21,393 nt of DNA from TA-21 sp035620895 (GCA_035620895.1 DASPFY010000041.1:1-21393), one strand, 5' to 3'. Shown: positions 1-7,786, counted from the first letter of the stretch. Notes: generated from the letters alone by a model not told the origin. Program-made: numbers and translations.

Positions 1-330
<330 letters not shown>

Positions 331-463
331 TTACAGACTAACTAGATGATGGATTCAAATTCATTCAATACGATAGAATTCACTGTTTTGTTCAGTTTGT
401 CAGTTCGTCAAATTGTTCTTTTGTATGATAATCTTTTTCATTCTTTTTGATATTTCATAATCG

Positions 464-472
464 TAATAAATA
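464..472 (+). promoter_or_regulatory. Box A (TATA) promoter of the aminotransferase gene
   Basis: TAATAAATA is centred about 27 nt before the GTG codon at 495. This is the archaeal TATA-to-transcription-start distance, so the message is probably leaderless. An in-frame stop at 480-482 excludes a start further upstream. Confidence 0.5.
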
Positions 473-494
473 GGTCTTGTAAAGGATTGTAGTA

Positions 495-1847
495 GTGACA
501 TCTAATAGTCTGAACGATCTGTATAAAAAAAAAACTCCCAACTCAAGAAAATGCTATAATAATTCTGTAAGGATCTTCCCCGGAGGTATTAGTCATAATA
601 TTCGATTTTTTAGGCCCTATCCATTTTTTGTAAATAAGGCAAGAGATAAACACCTCTTTGATGTTGATGGCAACAAATACATTGACTACTGGATGGGGCA
701 CTGGGCGCTAATTCTAGGTCATTCTCCTAACGTAGTCGTTAAGAAACTTGATAGTCAAATACATCATGGCACACTATATGGTACTGCAAATGATATTAGT
801 ATCAAGCTAGGAGAAACCATAAAAAAATCGGTTCCTATTAGTGAGCTTTTAAGATTCTGCACTACTGGCTCAGAAGCTACAATGTACGCGATTCGAATAG
901 CTAGGGCCGTGACTAAAAAAAGGATTATTTGTAAAACTATTGGTGGCTGGCATGGATTTAATACCGATTTGATGCAGTCCGTGAATTATCCATTTGAAGT
1001 TGATGAAGGAGTAGGTATGACTGGCAGGGAGGGTGATTTCGTTGAATCAATTCCATTTAATGATCTAGAACGATCTATGAAGTTATTGGACAGCGTAAAA
1101 GATGATTTAGCGTGTATCATTCTTGAACCCGTATTGGGAGGTGGAGGTTGTATTCCTTCAGATATCGATTACTTGAAGGGTCTGGAAGAGTATTGTAAAA
1201 GAAATGATATATTGTTTGTTTTAGATGAAATTGTTACTGGATTTAGACTCAATTTTGGTAGCGTTTCATCCCTTTATCGTTTAAACCCAGATATAATTAC
1301 CCTTGGAAAAATTGTTGGAGGAGGTCTTCCAATAGGAGTAGTATGTGGTAAAAAGGAAATAATGAAACTTGCAAATCCTGTTGAAAACAGAGATAAGGAA
1401 CAGCTATGCTACATTGGGGGTGGGACATTTTCATCAAATCCTCTTACTATGACTGCCGGATACGCCACCCTTGATTATATCAGAAAAAATCGTACAACAT
1501 TTTATGACAAGATTAACAAATTAGGAGATATAACTAGGAATGGTTTGACAAAATTATTTTCAGAATATGGATTGAAAACACAAGTAACCGGTATTGGTTC
1601 TCTTTTTCTAACACACTTTCTTTCAAATGGGGTAAATGAAATAAGGAGTGCAAACGATGTAGCTTTATGTGATAATCAAATGCTTACTAAATATCACTTC
1701 TCGTTGATGGCAAAATATGGAATATTTTTCCTACCACATAAGATGGGTGCTATCTCAATTGTTCATAACGAAAAGGATATTCAGAGTCTCATTAATGCTA
1801 CCGAAAAAATAATTCAATCAGATATTTTGATAAAAGTAAAAAACTAG
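495..1847 (+). CDS. Class III aminotransferase, glutamate-1-semialdehyde aminomutase-like
   Basis: A 450-residue PLP enzyme of fold type I. The family includes glutamate-1-semialdehyde 2,1-aminomutase (HemL), which makes 5-aminolevulinate for tetrapyrroles. Visible motifs are DVDGNKYIDY (56-65), the PLP phosphate-binding TTGSEA (123-128), GGWHG (150-154), the ring-binding Asp in DEIVTGFR (244-251) and the Schiff-base Lys272 in ITLGKIVGGGLPIG. The length fits HemL. The sequence departs from typical HemL at NSGTEA (here TTGSEA) and GxYHGH (here GGWHGF), so it may be a paralogue acting on another amino ketone or amino sugar. The start is GTG, set by the box A spacing and the upstream in-frame stop. 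It stands alone just after the 23S gene, and no other haem gene is nearby. The family is certain; the substrate is not. Confidence 0.85.
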   Translation: MTSNSLNDLYKKKTPNSRKCYNNSVRIFPGGISHNIRFFRPYPFFVNKARDKHLFDVDGNKYIDYWMGHWALILGHSPNVVVKKLDSQIHHGTLYGTANDISIKLGETIKKSVPISELLRFCTTGSEATMYAIRIARAVTKKRIICKTIGGWHGFNTDLMQSVNYPFEVDEGVGMTGREGDFVESIPFNDLERSMKLLDSVKDDLACIILEPVLGGGGCIPSDIDYLKGLEEYCKRNDILFVLDEIVTGFRLNFGSVSSLYRLNPDIITLGKIVGGGLPIGVVCGKKEIMKLANPVENRDKEQLCYIGGGTFSSNPLTMTAGYATLDYIRKNRTTFYDKINKLGDITRNGLTKLFSEYGLKTQVTGIGSLFLTHFLSNGVNEIRSANDVALCDNQMLTKYHFSLMAKYGIFFLPHKMGAISIVHNEKDIQSLINATEKIIQSDILIKVKN

Positions 1848-1959
1848 TCATTTTCGCGATTACTTTAACGCTCTTGCGTATGTGGTGAGCTGATTTGGAA
1901 GATTACATCAGTACTAGTTATTTATCAATAAAAATAAATTAATTGATCATAGAATTGAA

Positions 1960-2089
1960 GTTTCGCGTAAGAAAACTGTTACGTTGCGTCTATATAGTAG
2001 TGCTAAGTCTGTGACTTCAAAAACTGTGAAAAAGACTGTTTCGCGCATAGCCCCGCGTCTATGTACACGCCTTCAAAAGTCTGTGCTTC
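1960..2089. repeat. Imperfect direct repeat pair in a gene-poor stretch
   Basis: Two related blocks, 1960-2018 and 2038-2089, share GTTTCGCG at the left, GCGTCTATRTA in the middle and AGTCTGTG(A)CTTC at the right, with small insertions and deletions between them. They lie in a 658-base stretch (1848-2505) that has no convincing intact gene. The blocks are locally richer in GC than the flanks. They could be a decayed duplication, binding sites or part of an untranslated RNA; nothing in the sequence decides between these. Confidence 0.4.
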
Positions 2090-2198
2090 TAGAGATGGTG
2101 CGTCCCCTTTTCATTAAAGCATGAGGCGTGTTTCTTTTTATTTAAAGGTGCGCCGTGTGTTTATGGTAATTATGTTACGAGTTTCTAGGCCGTCATTA

Positions 2199-2470
2199 CT
2201 ATACTTGCCATTTTTCAGATTGAAATCGAGCCACATTTGAAATCTTGTATCTTGTTTCAGAAACAAAGAAACATGACGAAGCCTGATACACAATCCCCCT
2301 CATATCTGCAAAACGTGCGACTCGGGTCATAAAAAGTCCTTGCTTCTTTTCTGCTCTATCGTAAATGTCTCTCTTAGCACACTAGTTGCTTTCTTTTGGC
2401 AGTATAAGACAATAAGCTGGTTTCGCCATTTTTCGCATTGTGTTTTGTAGTATTCAAGTGTCTTTTCTGT
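2199..2470 (-). pseudogene. Possible frameshifted gene remnant downstream of the AAA+ ATPase
   Basis: Two open stretches on the minus strand overlap in different frames. The first covers 2330-2470 (47 codons) and reads like protein, for example LEYYKTQCEKWRNQL and ATSVLRETFTIEQKR. The second covers 2199-2381 and contains MTRVARFADMRGIVYQASS and FFVSETRYKISNV before a stop. Neither has a good start of its own, and reading passes from one to the other only by a frame change, so together they look like one broken gene. I recognise no family. It sits just after the stop of the AAA+ gene on the same strand, so it could be a former operon partner. Chance open frames remain possible. Confidence 0.35.
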
Positions 2471-2505
2471 TCAGCTATTTCATTCTGTACATTTACAGAT
2501 AAACT

Positions 2506-3267
2506 TTATGTTTCATTTACAGTCTTTGGTTTGCAATTACTCATCTTAGAAACTACAAGCGGTATTTCTTGAATACTATTTACCAATCTAGCTATTTTGA
2601 TAACATCTCTGAAATCTTTTGAACCTAATTCTCTCCAAACTTTTTCCGCAATCGTAATGGCAATTGGTTTGCTAATATGCTCCTCTCTGAGCCTAGAAAC
2701 AGCAATTTCAGTAAATTCTTCAAATGTATATTCACGAATTTCGAATACTACAAATCTTGAGATTAATGGTTCAATTATTTTTCCACAGTTATTAGCGGTT
2801 GCGAAAACCCACGAATGCAACTCCATCTGTCTTGTCTTATTGATTTTGGTTTCCGATATGATACCTCTCTCCATTAGATGTAATAGTGACGTTTGGTCAG
2901 AATTATTCATCTTATCTAGTTCATCAATTAAAAGAAATTTAGGACGTCTTTCAAATAATTGATTTGTCAAACCTGCCCTACTAGTGTTACTTCCTACAGT
3001 AAAATATGATTGTTTCAAGATATTCATTATCTCTGTTAGGAACATTGTCTTAGCCCAACCAGGATTTCCAATCAAAAGGATGTGGATTGGCTTTTCTGAT
3101 TGAAGTGCTTTATTAAAAATAAATTTAATGTCATCATGACCAATGATATTCTCAAAGGTATACTTTTTAGAAGAAAATGATTTTTGGCTGATAGAGGTTA
3201 AAACTTGTCTTATAGATAGCATACGAATATTGACCATACTCCAGATTTTTTCAAGTGACAAACGCAT
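2506..3267 (-). CDS. AAA+ ATPase, MoxR/RuvB-like
   Basis: A protein of about 253 residues with a single AAA+ module. In order it shows an N-terminal segment entering the ATPase core at FENIIGHDDIKFIF, Walker A GNPGWAKT (about 67-74), Walker B FLLIDELDK (about 111-119), a sensor 1 Asn in FATANN, a putative arginine finger in EPLISRF, and a sensor 2-like region near SKDFRDVIKIARLV. Such proteins remodel protein complexes or move on nucleic acid; the target is unknown here. No VWA partner, as expected for MoxR, and no RuvA or RuvC is nearby. The frame is open to a GTG at 3288, but a TTTCTATA box A (about 3290-3297) overlaps that codon and lies about 26 nt before the ATG at 3267, which I prefer. 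It is an isolated gene in a gene-poor stretch with broken frames on both sides, perhaps a leftover of a mobile element. Confidence 0.75.
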   Translation of the reverse strand: MRLSLEKIWSMVNIRMLSIRQVLTSISQKSFSSKKYTFENIIGHDDIKFIFNKALQSEKPIHILLIGNPGWAKTMFLTEIMNILKQSYFTVGSNTSRAGLTNQLFERRPKFLLIDELDKMNNSDQTSLLHLMERGIISETKINKTRQMELHSWVFATANNCGKIIEPLISRFVVFEIREYTFEEFTEIAVSRLREEHISKPIAITIAEKVWRELGSKDFRDVIKIARLVNSIQEIPLVVSKMSNCKPKTVNET

Positions 3268-3425
3268 AAAGCTTTTCTGCAGTCGCACTATAGAAAATAG
3301 TTCTCTTAAATGTGGGCATCTTTGCCTGTTCTAATTGGGTTTTCAGGAAACAAATATGTTTTTGACATTGTCGGTATAAGGGTCAGTTGTGGGGTCGGCT
3401 TGTGGGTTCGGTATTTGGTTGAGGC

Positions 3426-3599
3426 CTAACAGAATTTAGAAATTTTAGAGCATCGGGCAACTTCCTCTATATTGAATGTATATTTTTCCAGCGTATCTAC
3501 GGCTAGGCCATAGACAAACAGAAAGGGAACTGACTTAATGATATTATACAGGTGCAAAATATACTCCGTTACATCAATTATGGGCCCAATATCCCTTGA
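3426..3599 (-). pseudogene. Possible gene remnant upstream of the AAA+ ATPase
   Basis: This minus-strand frame is open for 57 codons without ATG, and it reads like a folded protein: GPIIDVTEYILHLYNIIKSV, then FLFVYGLAVDTLEKYTFNI and EEVARCSKISKF. It stops at TAG (3426-3428). The same frame continues open past the TAG for about 36 more codons toward the AAA+ gene before a TAA. A single internal stop and no normal start suggest a decayed gene or a 3' fragment. No family is recognised. The rest of 3289-3657 shows only the promoter of the next gene. Confidence 0.3.
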
Positions 3600-3620
3600 T
3601 TACTTGATTTTATTGACTAT

Positions 3621-3628
3621 TTAAATAA
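3621..3628 (+). promoter_or_regulatory. Box A promoter of the methylthiotransferase gene
   Basis: TTAAATAA is centred about 33 nt before the TTG start at 3658, predicting a leader of only about 8 nt. Confidence 0.5.
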
Positions 3629-3657
3629 TCTATAATTTCCATTATAGTTGACTACAT

Positions 3658-5043
3658 TTGGAAAAGATAAGTCACTTTGCAGCTTTTTCATGTAACCCTA
3701 GTGTTCATTTTCAAAATTCTAAATCAAATTCAAATAACAAAAAAGTATGGGTAGAAGCATTTGGGTGCTCTGCTAATATTGCAGATGCAGAAATAATCAA
3801 AGGAATACTTTGCAATTACGGATATGAGTTGACTTCTATTAGAAAAAATTCAGATGTCAGCATCCTAGTCACATGTGCCGTGAAGGATGCCACTGAACAT
3901 AGAATGATTTCAAAAATAAAAAGATACTCAAAAGAAAAACCGCTTGTTGTTGCTGGATGTCTTCCAAAAACAAGCAAGAAATTGATCGAATCCTTTTCTC
4001 CTGATTGCTCACTCATTGGGCCTCAGTCCCTAGATAGAACGCTTCAGGTTGTTGATGCCTCTTTGAACGGTCGAAAGATTGTGGCATTAGAAGATTCCAT
4101 GTCAACAAAGGTAAATTTTCCAAGATTAAGATTAAATCCAGTAGTCAGTATTATTGAAATCTCCAGTGGATGCCTAAGCGAATGTAGCTTTTGTCAAACG
4201 AAATTAGCAAAAGGGTCGTTAAAGAGCTATAGAATTGGTGAAATAGTAAGGCAAATGGAAGATGACGTGGCAGCAAATTGCAAGGAAATTTGGTTAACTT
4301 CCACCGACAATGGTTGTTATGGATTGGATTTGAAAACTGACCTGGTTGAACTACTCGAAAAGTGCTCCTATATTGACGGAGATTATAAAATTCGTGTCGG
4401 TATGATGAATCCCATGTATGTTCCCAGGTTTTTGGACAGATTAATTTCACTTTATCGCAATAATGACAAGATCTTCAAGTTCCTTCATATGCCTGTGCAA
4501 AGTGGAAGCGAGAGAATTCTGCGAAAAATGAAGAGGGGTCATACTGCAAAGATTTTTCTTGACGTAGTAAAAGAACTGAGAAAAAAAATACCAGAGATAA
4601 CGATTGCTACAGATATTATTACTGGGTTTCCGTCAGAATCCGAGAGTGACTTTGAAGAGACTCTAAACCTTATTGAAGAAAGTCAACCAGATGTTGTAAA
4701 TTCTTCCAGATATAGTCCTCGCCCTGGAACAGTCGCTTCCAAATATCCAAGACTAAACACAAAGATTGTGAAAGAAAGAAGTACTAGACTGCACGAGACA
4801 ATAAAGAAAACCTCAATGAGTAGAAATCAAATGTGGTATGGATGGAACGGTAAAATTTTGATAGATGAACTTTTAGAAAATGAAAATGGCAAGATACAAG
4901 GTAGAAATTACGCATACAGACCAGTAATAATAAATTTGCCAAGAGCAGAAAAATTTGATCCAAAGCGGTTACTAGGGCATTATCTATTAGTAAATGTCGT
5001 AGAAATCTCAAATTATTCCTTATTAGGGAAATTAATTTTCTAA
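3658..5043 (+). CDS. tRNA methylthiotransferase, MiaB/CDKAL1-like
   Basis: A radical-SAM enzyme that adds a methylthio group to modified adenosine 37 of tRNA. The archaeal/eukaryotic CDKAL1-type subgroup acts on N6-threonylcarbamoyladenosine. All three domains are present. The N-terminal UPF0004 domain has the second-cluster cysteines Cys37 (EAFGCSAN), Cys73 (VTCAVKD) and Cys101 (VAGCLPK). The radical-SAM core has Cys172-x3-Cys176-x2-Cys179 (SSGCLSECSFCQTK). The C-terminal TRAM domain spans about 398-461 and binds RNA. The length of 461 is somewhat above the usual size because about 27 extra residues precede WVEAFGC. The start is TTG, the first start codon after the box A. The neighbours are unrelated, and the gene is probably transcribed alone. 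Family confidence is high; t6A as substrate is inferred from the archaeal subgroup. Confidence 0.92.
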   Translation: MEKISHFAAFSCNPSVHFQNSKSNSNNKKVWVEAFGCSANIADAEIIKGILCNYGYELTSIRKNSDVSILVTCAVKDATEHRMISKIKRYSKEKPLVVAGCLPKTSKKLIESFSPDCSLIGPQSLDRTLQVVDASLNGRKIVALEDSMSTKVNFPRLRLNPVVSIIEISSGCLSECSFCQTKLAKGSLKSYRIGEIVRQMEDDVAANCKEIWLTSTDNGCYGLDLKTDLVELLEKCSYIDGDYKIRVGMMNPMYVPRFLDRLISLYRNNDKIFKFLHMPVQSGSERILRKMKRGHTAKIFLDVVKELRKKIPEITIATDIITGFPSESESDFEETLNLIEESQPDVVNSSRYSPRPGTVASKYPRLNTKIVKERSTRLHETIKKTSMSRNQMWYGWNGKILIDELLENENGKIQGRNYAYRPVIINLPRAEKFDPKRLLGHYLLVNVVEISNYSLLGKLIF

Positions 5044-5145
5044 TTCCCATAATCTTATCAACATTTTTGTACCAAATATGATACTTGATTTAATCAACTA
5101 AATTTTTATTCTAATACTCAATGTTCTGATTAGGAGTTGATTTGA

Positions 5146-6105
5146 TTGTCAGAGGACTGTGTCGAATTAAGAAAACCCGCGTTGTTAATCGGAATCGGTA
5201 AAATTGGCAAAAAAATCTTATCGAAATTAAACAATGTGGAACATGATTTCTTATTAATTAGTAACCATAGAGATGATCTTGAAGTCTACAATTCGCTTCA
5301 CGTAGATTGTAAATCTTGGATTAATCCTTCGAGTTACAAAATCCGATCTTTTCTAGAGATTCACAAGCAAGAGATTTGCTCAAAATTATCAGGGTATGAA
5401 ACTATCATTGTAGTAACTAGTTTGGCTGAGAAATCAGGTATTGCAATTGCGCCTATAGTTTCACATATCGCAAAAAGCATACTTGACAAGACAGTAATCT
5501 CACTTGTGACCATGCCTTTTGGACATGAAAAGGATAAATTGTTTCAAGCTAGCATATCACTAAAAAGAGTATCATTAGATTCTGACATTAACTTTGTTGT
5601 TGACAATGATGCCTATGTCGAAATAAATCCTAATCTCACAGTTAAAGATTGTTCAGAAATATCGGACGAGATTGTCCTCAACACAATCAAATTGATTCCA
5701 AAGTTAGCATTGAATTTAGGAACAAATCTAGTGTCTGGAACCATGAAAGAGAACAATATTGAGGGTGGCATAAAAGATCTAATAACACAACTATATTCAT
5801 CATTGGGTACGTCCTCAATAACAAAATCGATTCTTTATGTAAATGGTGCAAGAAACGAACCTATTGGAAAACTAAACGAAATGTTGAGTAGCTTTCAAAA
5901 TTCAATGGAAGGCGATACAAATGATGTTTCGTTTGTAGTTACTGATTCTTTTAAAAATAACATGCATCTGATTGCGTCAATAAAAGGGAGAACGAAATTT
6001 GATTCCTACGATCCACTCAACATGATACCTGATGATAACGTTTTAGATTGGGATATACCAGAATCGCATCCAAACATAGATTTACCATTACCTTTAATCG
6101 ATTAG
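5146..6105 (+). CDS. Divergent FtsZ/tubulin-like protein with degenerate GTPase motifs
   Basis: A 319-residue protein whose segments follow the order of FtsZ. IGIGKIGKK (15-23) matches the IGVGGGGxN loop. YETIIVVTSLAEKSGIAIAP (84-103) sits where FtsZ has the GGGTGTG box, followed by IVSHIAK. ISLVTMPFGHE (118-128) matches VVTxPFxFEG, and NFVVDNDAYV (149-158) matches IVIPNDKLL. NIEGGIKDLI (about 205-214) sits where the catalytic NxDFAD T7 loop belongs. The glycine box and both catalytic aspartates are missing, so GTP hydrolysis is unlikely. Divergent FtsZ-like proteins are known in thaumarchaea, which divide with the Cdv system; the role here is unknown. The start is TTG: the next in-frame upstream TTG (5137) is followed at once by a stop. 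A GGAG at 5133-5136 may act as a ribosome-binding site. It faces L31e with a hairpin between them. Confidence 0.7.
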   Translation: MSEDCVELRKPALLIGIGKIGKKILSKLNNVEHDFLLISNHRDDLEVYNSLHVDCKSWINPSSYKIRSFLEIHKQEICSKLSGYETIIVVTSLAEKSGIAIAPIVSHIAKSILDKTVISLVTMPFGHEKDKLFQASISLKRVSLDSDINFVVDNDAYVEINPNLTVKDCSEISDEIVLNTIKLIPKLALNLGTNLVSGTMKENNIEGGIKDLITQLYSSLGTSSITKSILYVNGARNEPIGKLNEMLSSFQNSMEGDTNDVSFVVTDSFKNNMHLIASIKGRTKFDSYDPLNMIPDDNVLDWDIPESHPNIDLPLPLID

Positions 6106-6108
6106 GTA

Positions 6109-6136
6109 GAAATTCATTTTTTTCTCAATGAATTTC
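6109..6136. terminator. Hairpin between convergent genes
   Basis: GAAATTCAT (6109-6117) and ATGAATTTC (6128-6136) form a perfect 9-bp stem around a T-rich 10-nt loop. It begins four bases after the stop of the FtsZ-like gene and ends about 70 bases before the stop of the convergent L31e gene. It may help end or protect the transcripts. Archaeal termination mostly needs only T-runs, so this is tentative. Confidence 0.4.
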
Positions 6137-6208
6137 AACGAAGTACTTAACGTAAATTAGCTCTAAATATTGTATAGTTATTCTAAATTCTAAATAATTT
6201 CACAATTT

Positions 6209-6664
6209 CTATTTGCTTTTATCTTTCTTTTTTACTTCCTTATCTACTTTTTCTGCTTGCACTTCCGGCTCTTCTACTTCCTTTTCTACTTTTTCTGCTT
6301 GCACTTCCGGCTCTTCTACTTCCTTTTCTACTTTTTCTGCTTGCACTTCCGGCTCTTCTACTTCCACAGACTCTTCGGACAATTCAGATCCTTTTTCCTC
6401 AATAAATGAACTGACCACAACTGTATCATCATCTTCTTTTATCATTCTCAATCTTATCTTCCTTGGTGGATTCTTTTTCCCTCTAGACCAGATATGTCTA
6501 TTCAAATCTTGATCTATCTTTACTTTATTAGTCTGCATATGGCGTCGAGTAAACTCTTTTATGATGTTAATAACTCTATCCGTTCTTCTATACTTTGGAG
6601 TGTCCCAGGCCTTTGCTAAATTCACCGTGTATATTCTTTCTGTATTTTCTTCAGACATTTTCAA
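6209..6664 (-). CDS. rpl31e: 50S ribosomal protein L31e with a repeated acidic tail
   Basis: The first 90 or so residues are the archaeal/eukaryotic large-subunit protein L31e, which lies near the peptide exit tunnel. The family signature is clear: ERIYTVNLAKAW (9-20), KYRRTDRVINIIKEF (24-38) and IWSRGKKNPPRKIRLRM (58-74). Residues 102-143 are unusual: three copies of a 14-residue unit, VEEPEVQAEKVEKE (the third has D for one E), followed by a lysine-rich end. The family is normally about 90 residues, so this tail adds about 60. Two ATG codons (6664 and 6658) are possible starts. The L39e gene lies 14 bases upstream on the same strand, the usual archaeal L39e-L31e pair, and both probably share one promoter. 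Confidence 0.95.
   Translation of the reverse strand: MKMSEENTERIYTVNLAKAWDTPKYRRTDRVINIIKEFTRRHMQTNKVKIDQDLNRHIWSRGKKNPPRKIRLRMIKEDDDTVVVSSFIEEKGSELSEESVEVEEPEVQAEKVEKEVEEPEVQAEKVEKEVEEPEVQAEKVDKEVKKKDKSK
6234..6359 (-). repeat. Three tandem 42-bp repeats inside the L31e gene
   Basis: The units 6234-6275, 6276-6317 and 6318-6359 are nearly identical; the first differs from the second at the TTAT/TTTT position. The unit is a multiple of three, so frame is kept and each copy encodes 14 acidic residues. Near identity at the DNA level implies recent expansion by slippage or recombination. Confidence 0.95.
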
Positions 6665-6678
6665 TCATTACCTAACTA

Positions 6679-6837
6679 CTATCCTACGTTAACATCCGAC
6701 CTTCTCCAAGCTCTTCGCTTTGGATTAGTTCTAACATGACGATGGGTCCTAATAATTACCCAGGCTGGCACTGGTCTGTTCTGTTTAACTCTCCTTATCA
6801 GTCTCTTTTTTCTCGATGTATTCTTTCGTGCAGCCAT
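6679..6837 (-). CDS. rpl39e: 50S ribosomal protein L39e
   Basis: A 52-residue, very basic protein that I translated directly from the minus strand. It starts MAARKNTSRKKRLIRRVKQN and contains the family signature NRPVPAWVIIRT (20-31) followed by VRTNPKRRAWRRS (35-47). L39e lines the ribosome exit tunnel and is usually about 51 residues. The ATG at 6837 follows a box A by about 24 nt, so the message is leaderless. The L31e gene starts 14 bases after its stop, giving the conserved L39e-L31e operon. The open frame on the opposite strand is only its shadow. Confidence 0.95.
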   Translation of the reverse strand: MAARKNTSRKKRLIRRVKQNRPVPAWVIIRTHRHVRTNPKRRAWRRSDVNVG

Positions 6838-6860
6838 TTTTCTACACTGAGTTTTTTGCC

Positions 6861-6869
6861 TATTTTAAG
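6861..6869 (-). promoter_or_regulatory. Box A promoter of the L39e-L31e operon
   Basis: On the minus strand this reads CTTAAAATA, about 24-32 nt before the L39e ATG at 6837. That spacing predicts a leaderless ribosomal-protein message. Confidence 0.5.
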
Positions 6870-7028
6870 TGTTGGTTTATTTTTTAGTTTCAGGAATGAG
6901 CAAGAAACAAGAATTCATTTTCTCTACGATAATAATTCATGTAAATCGATGATTCGAATATCTTGTATTTCAATGCTTACTTCAACACAACCAAAAGATT
7001 AAAGATTAATTCTCAAACATGACTAACT

Positions 7029-7199
7029 ATGAAGCAAATGGATACAGAATTTGTCTGTTCTATGTGCTACAAATTCTTGAGTACTATGTACGATAAAAGA
7101 AAAATGAAGCATCTTGGAGTACTACCGGACCACATGTTGCATAAAGATGGTTGCAAAAGCATATATCATAAAAAACTAACCGATTCATTCAAGACTTAA
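7029..7199 (+). CDS. Candidate small zinc-finger-like protein
   Basis: A 56-codon frame beginning ATGAAGCAAATGGAT and ending TAA. The product starts MKQMDTEFVCSMCYKFLSTM and later has LPDHMLHKDGCKSIYHKKL. Cys10-x2-Cys13 followed by His35, His38, Cys42 and His47 could make a treble-clef or C2HC/C2H2-type zinc site. It lies alone between the L39e promoter and the convergent cupredoxin gene. I recognise no named family. Short Cys/His proteins are common in thaumarchaeal genomes, which raises the chance that it is real, but a frame this short may also be chance. Confidence 0.45.
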   Translation: MKQMDTEFVCSMCYKFLSTMYDKRKMKHLGVLPDHMLHKDGCKSIYHKKLTDSFKT

Positions 7200-7282
7200 A
7201 TTAAAAATCCAAATTAGATTTTTCATAAATCATTTCATTTCGGTATTTTTCTATTTATAGCAGACCAGAAATGATATTTTAA

Positions 7283-7663
7283 TTAATTGGTGACTATAAT
7301 TTTACCTTCCATAATTCCAGGATGAATTGAGCAATAATATCTAAAAGAACCTACTTTATCAGAAGCAATTAGTGTGGTAAAATCTTGCCCACTTGAAATA
7401 AAACCGGTATTAATATTAAGATCATCTACAATAAAATCATGTTTTCTAAAATCCTGATTTGCAATACTAATTTTTAATGGCTGATTGATTTTGACAGTAA
7501 TATCTGGATTAGTAACATTAAATTTGTTATCTTTCATTAACATTATGATACCCTCATTCTTTGATAATTGGGTATTATCCTGAGAGACTAAATTCCCAAT
7601 TCCCCATAATGATCCAACAATGATGAACGAGATTGCAATAATAGCTATAATGTTATTCTTCAA
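7283..7663 (-). CDS. Membrane-anchored cupredoxin (plastocyanin/azurin-like)
   Basis: A 126-residue blue-copper electron carrier. Residues 4-23 form a hydrophobic signal anchor, so the domain faces the outside of the membrane. The cupredoxin fold follows, with the type 1 copper ligands His75 (RKHDFIVDD) and Cys111, His114 and Met118 in YYCSIHPGIMEG. All four ligands are present, so it should bind copper. Thaumarchaea carry many such proteins and use copper instead of cytochrome c in electron transfer; this one is a likely partner in that chain, though its redox partner is unknown. The start is TTG: an in-frame TAG lies four codons upstream and the next in-frame start is inside the anchor. An AT-rich box A-like sequence lies at about 7694-7702. 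Confidence 0.9.
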   Translation of the reverse strand: MKNNIIAIIAISFIIVGSLWGIGNLVSQDNTQLSKNEGIIMLMKDNKFNVTNPDITVKINQPLKISIANQDFRKHDFIVDDLNINTGFISSGQDFTTLIASDKVGSFRYYCSIHPGIMEGKIIVTN

Positions 7664-7786
7664 ACTAATTTTCTAAATTAGAAATTGTAATTGATAAAAT
7701 AATACTTGATGAACATACTTTTTAAAATTAATTCTTGTAAAGATATAAAATAATTAGAAGTTTCAAAAGTAACTGTGGCAGGTTGA

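Noticed and set aside
331..494. tRNA or 5S gene after the 23S rRNA
   Set aside because: I could not find cloverleaf arms, a T-loop GGTTCGAATCC-like motif or 5S features; only T-rich text and a box A are present.
3426..3428. Readthrough of TAG as pyrrolysine
   Set aside because: There is no pyrrolysine machinery or methylamine gene in the window, and the frame has no start codon; decay is simpler.
6234..6359. CRISPR-like repeat array
   Set aside because: The 42-bp units are directly adjacent with no spacers, and they are in-frame coding repeats.
6213..6512. Ser/Thr-rich repeated open frame on the plus strand
   Set aside because: It is the exact antisense of the L31e acidic repeats; the L31e signature on the minus strand explains the frame.
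6736..7002. 88-codon open frame on the plus strand
   Set aside because: It overlaps the L39e gene on the opposite strand, has no recognisable motif and reads as low-complexity Ser/Phe text.
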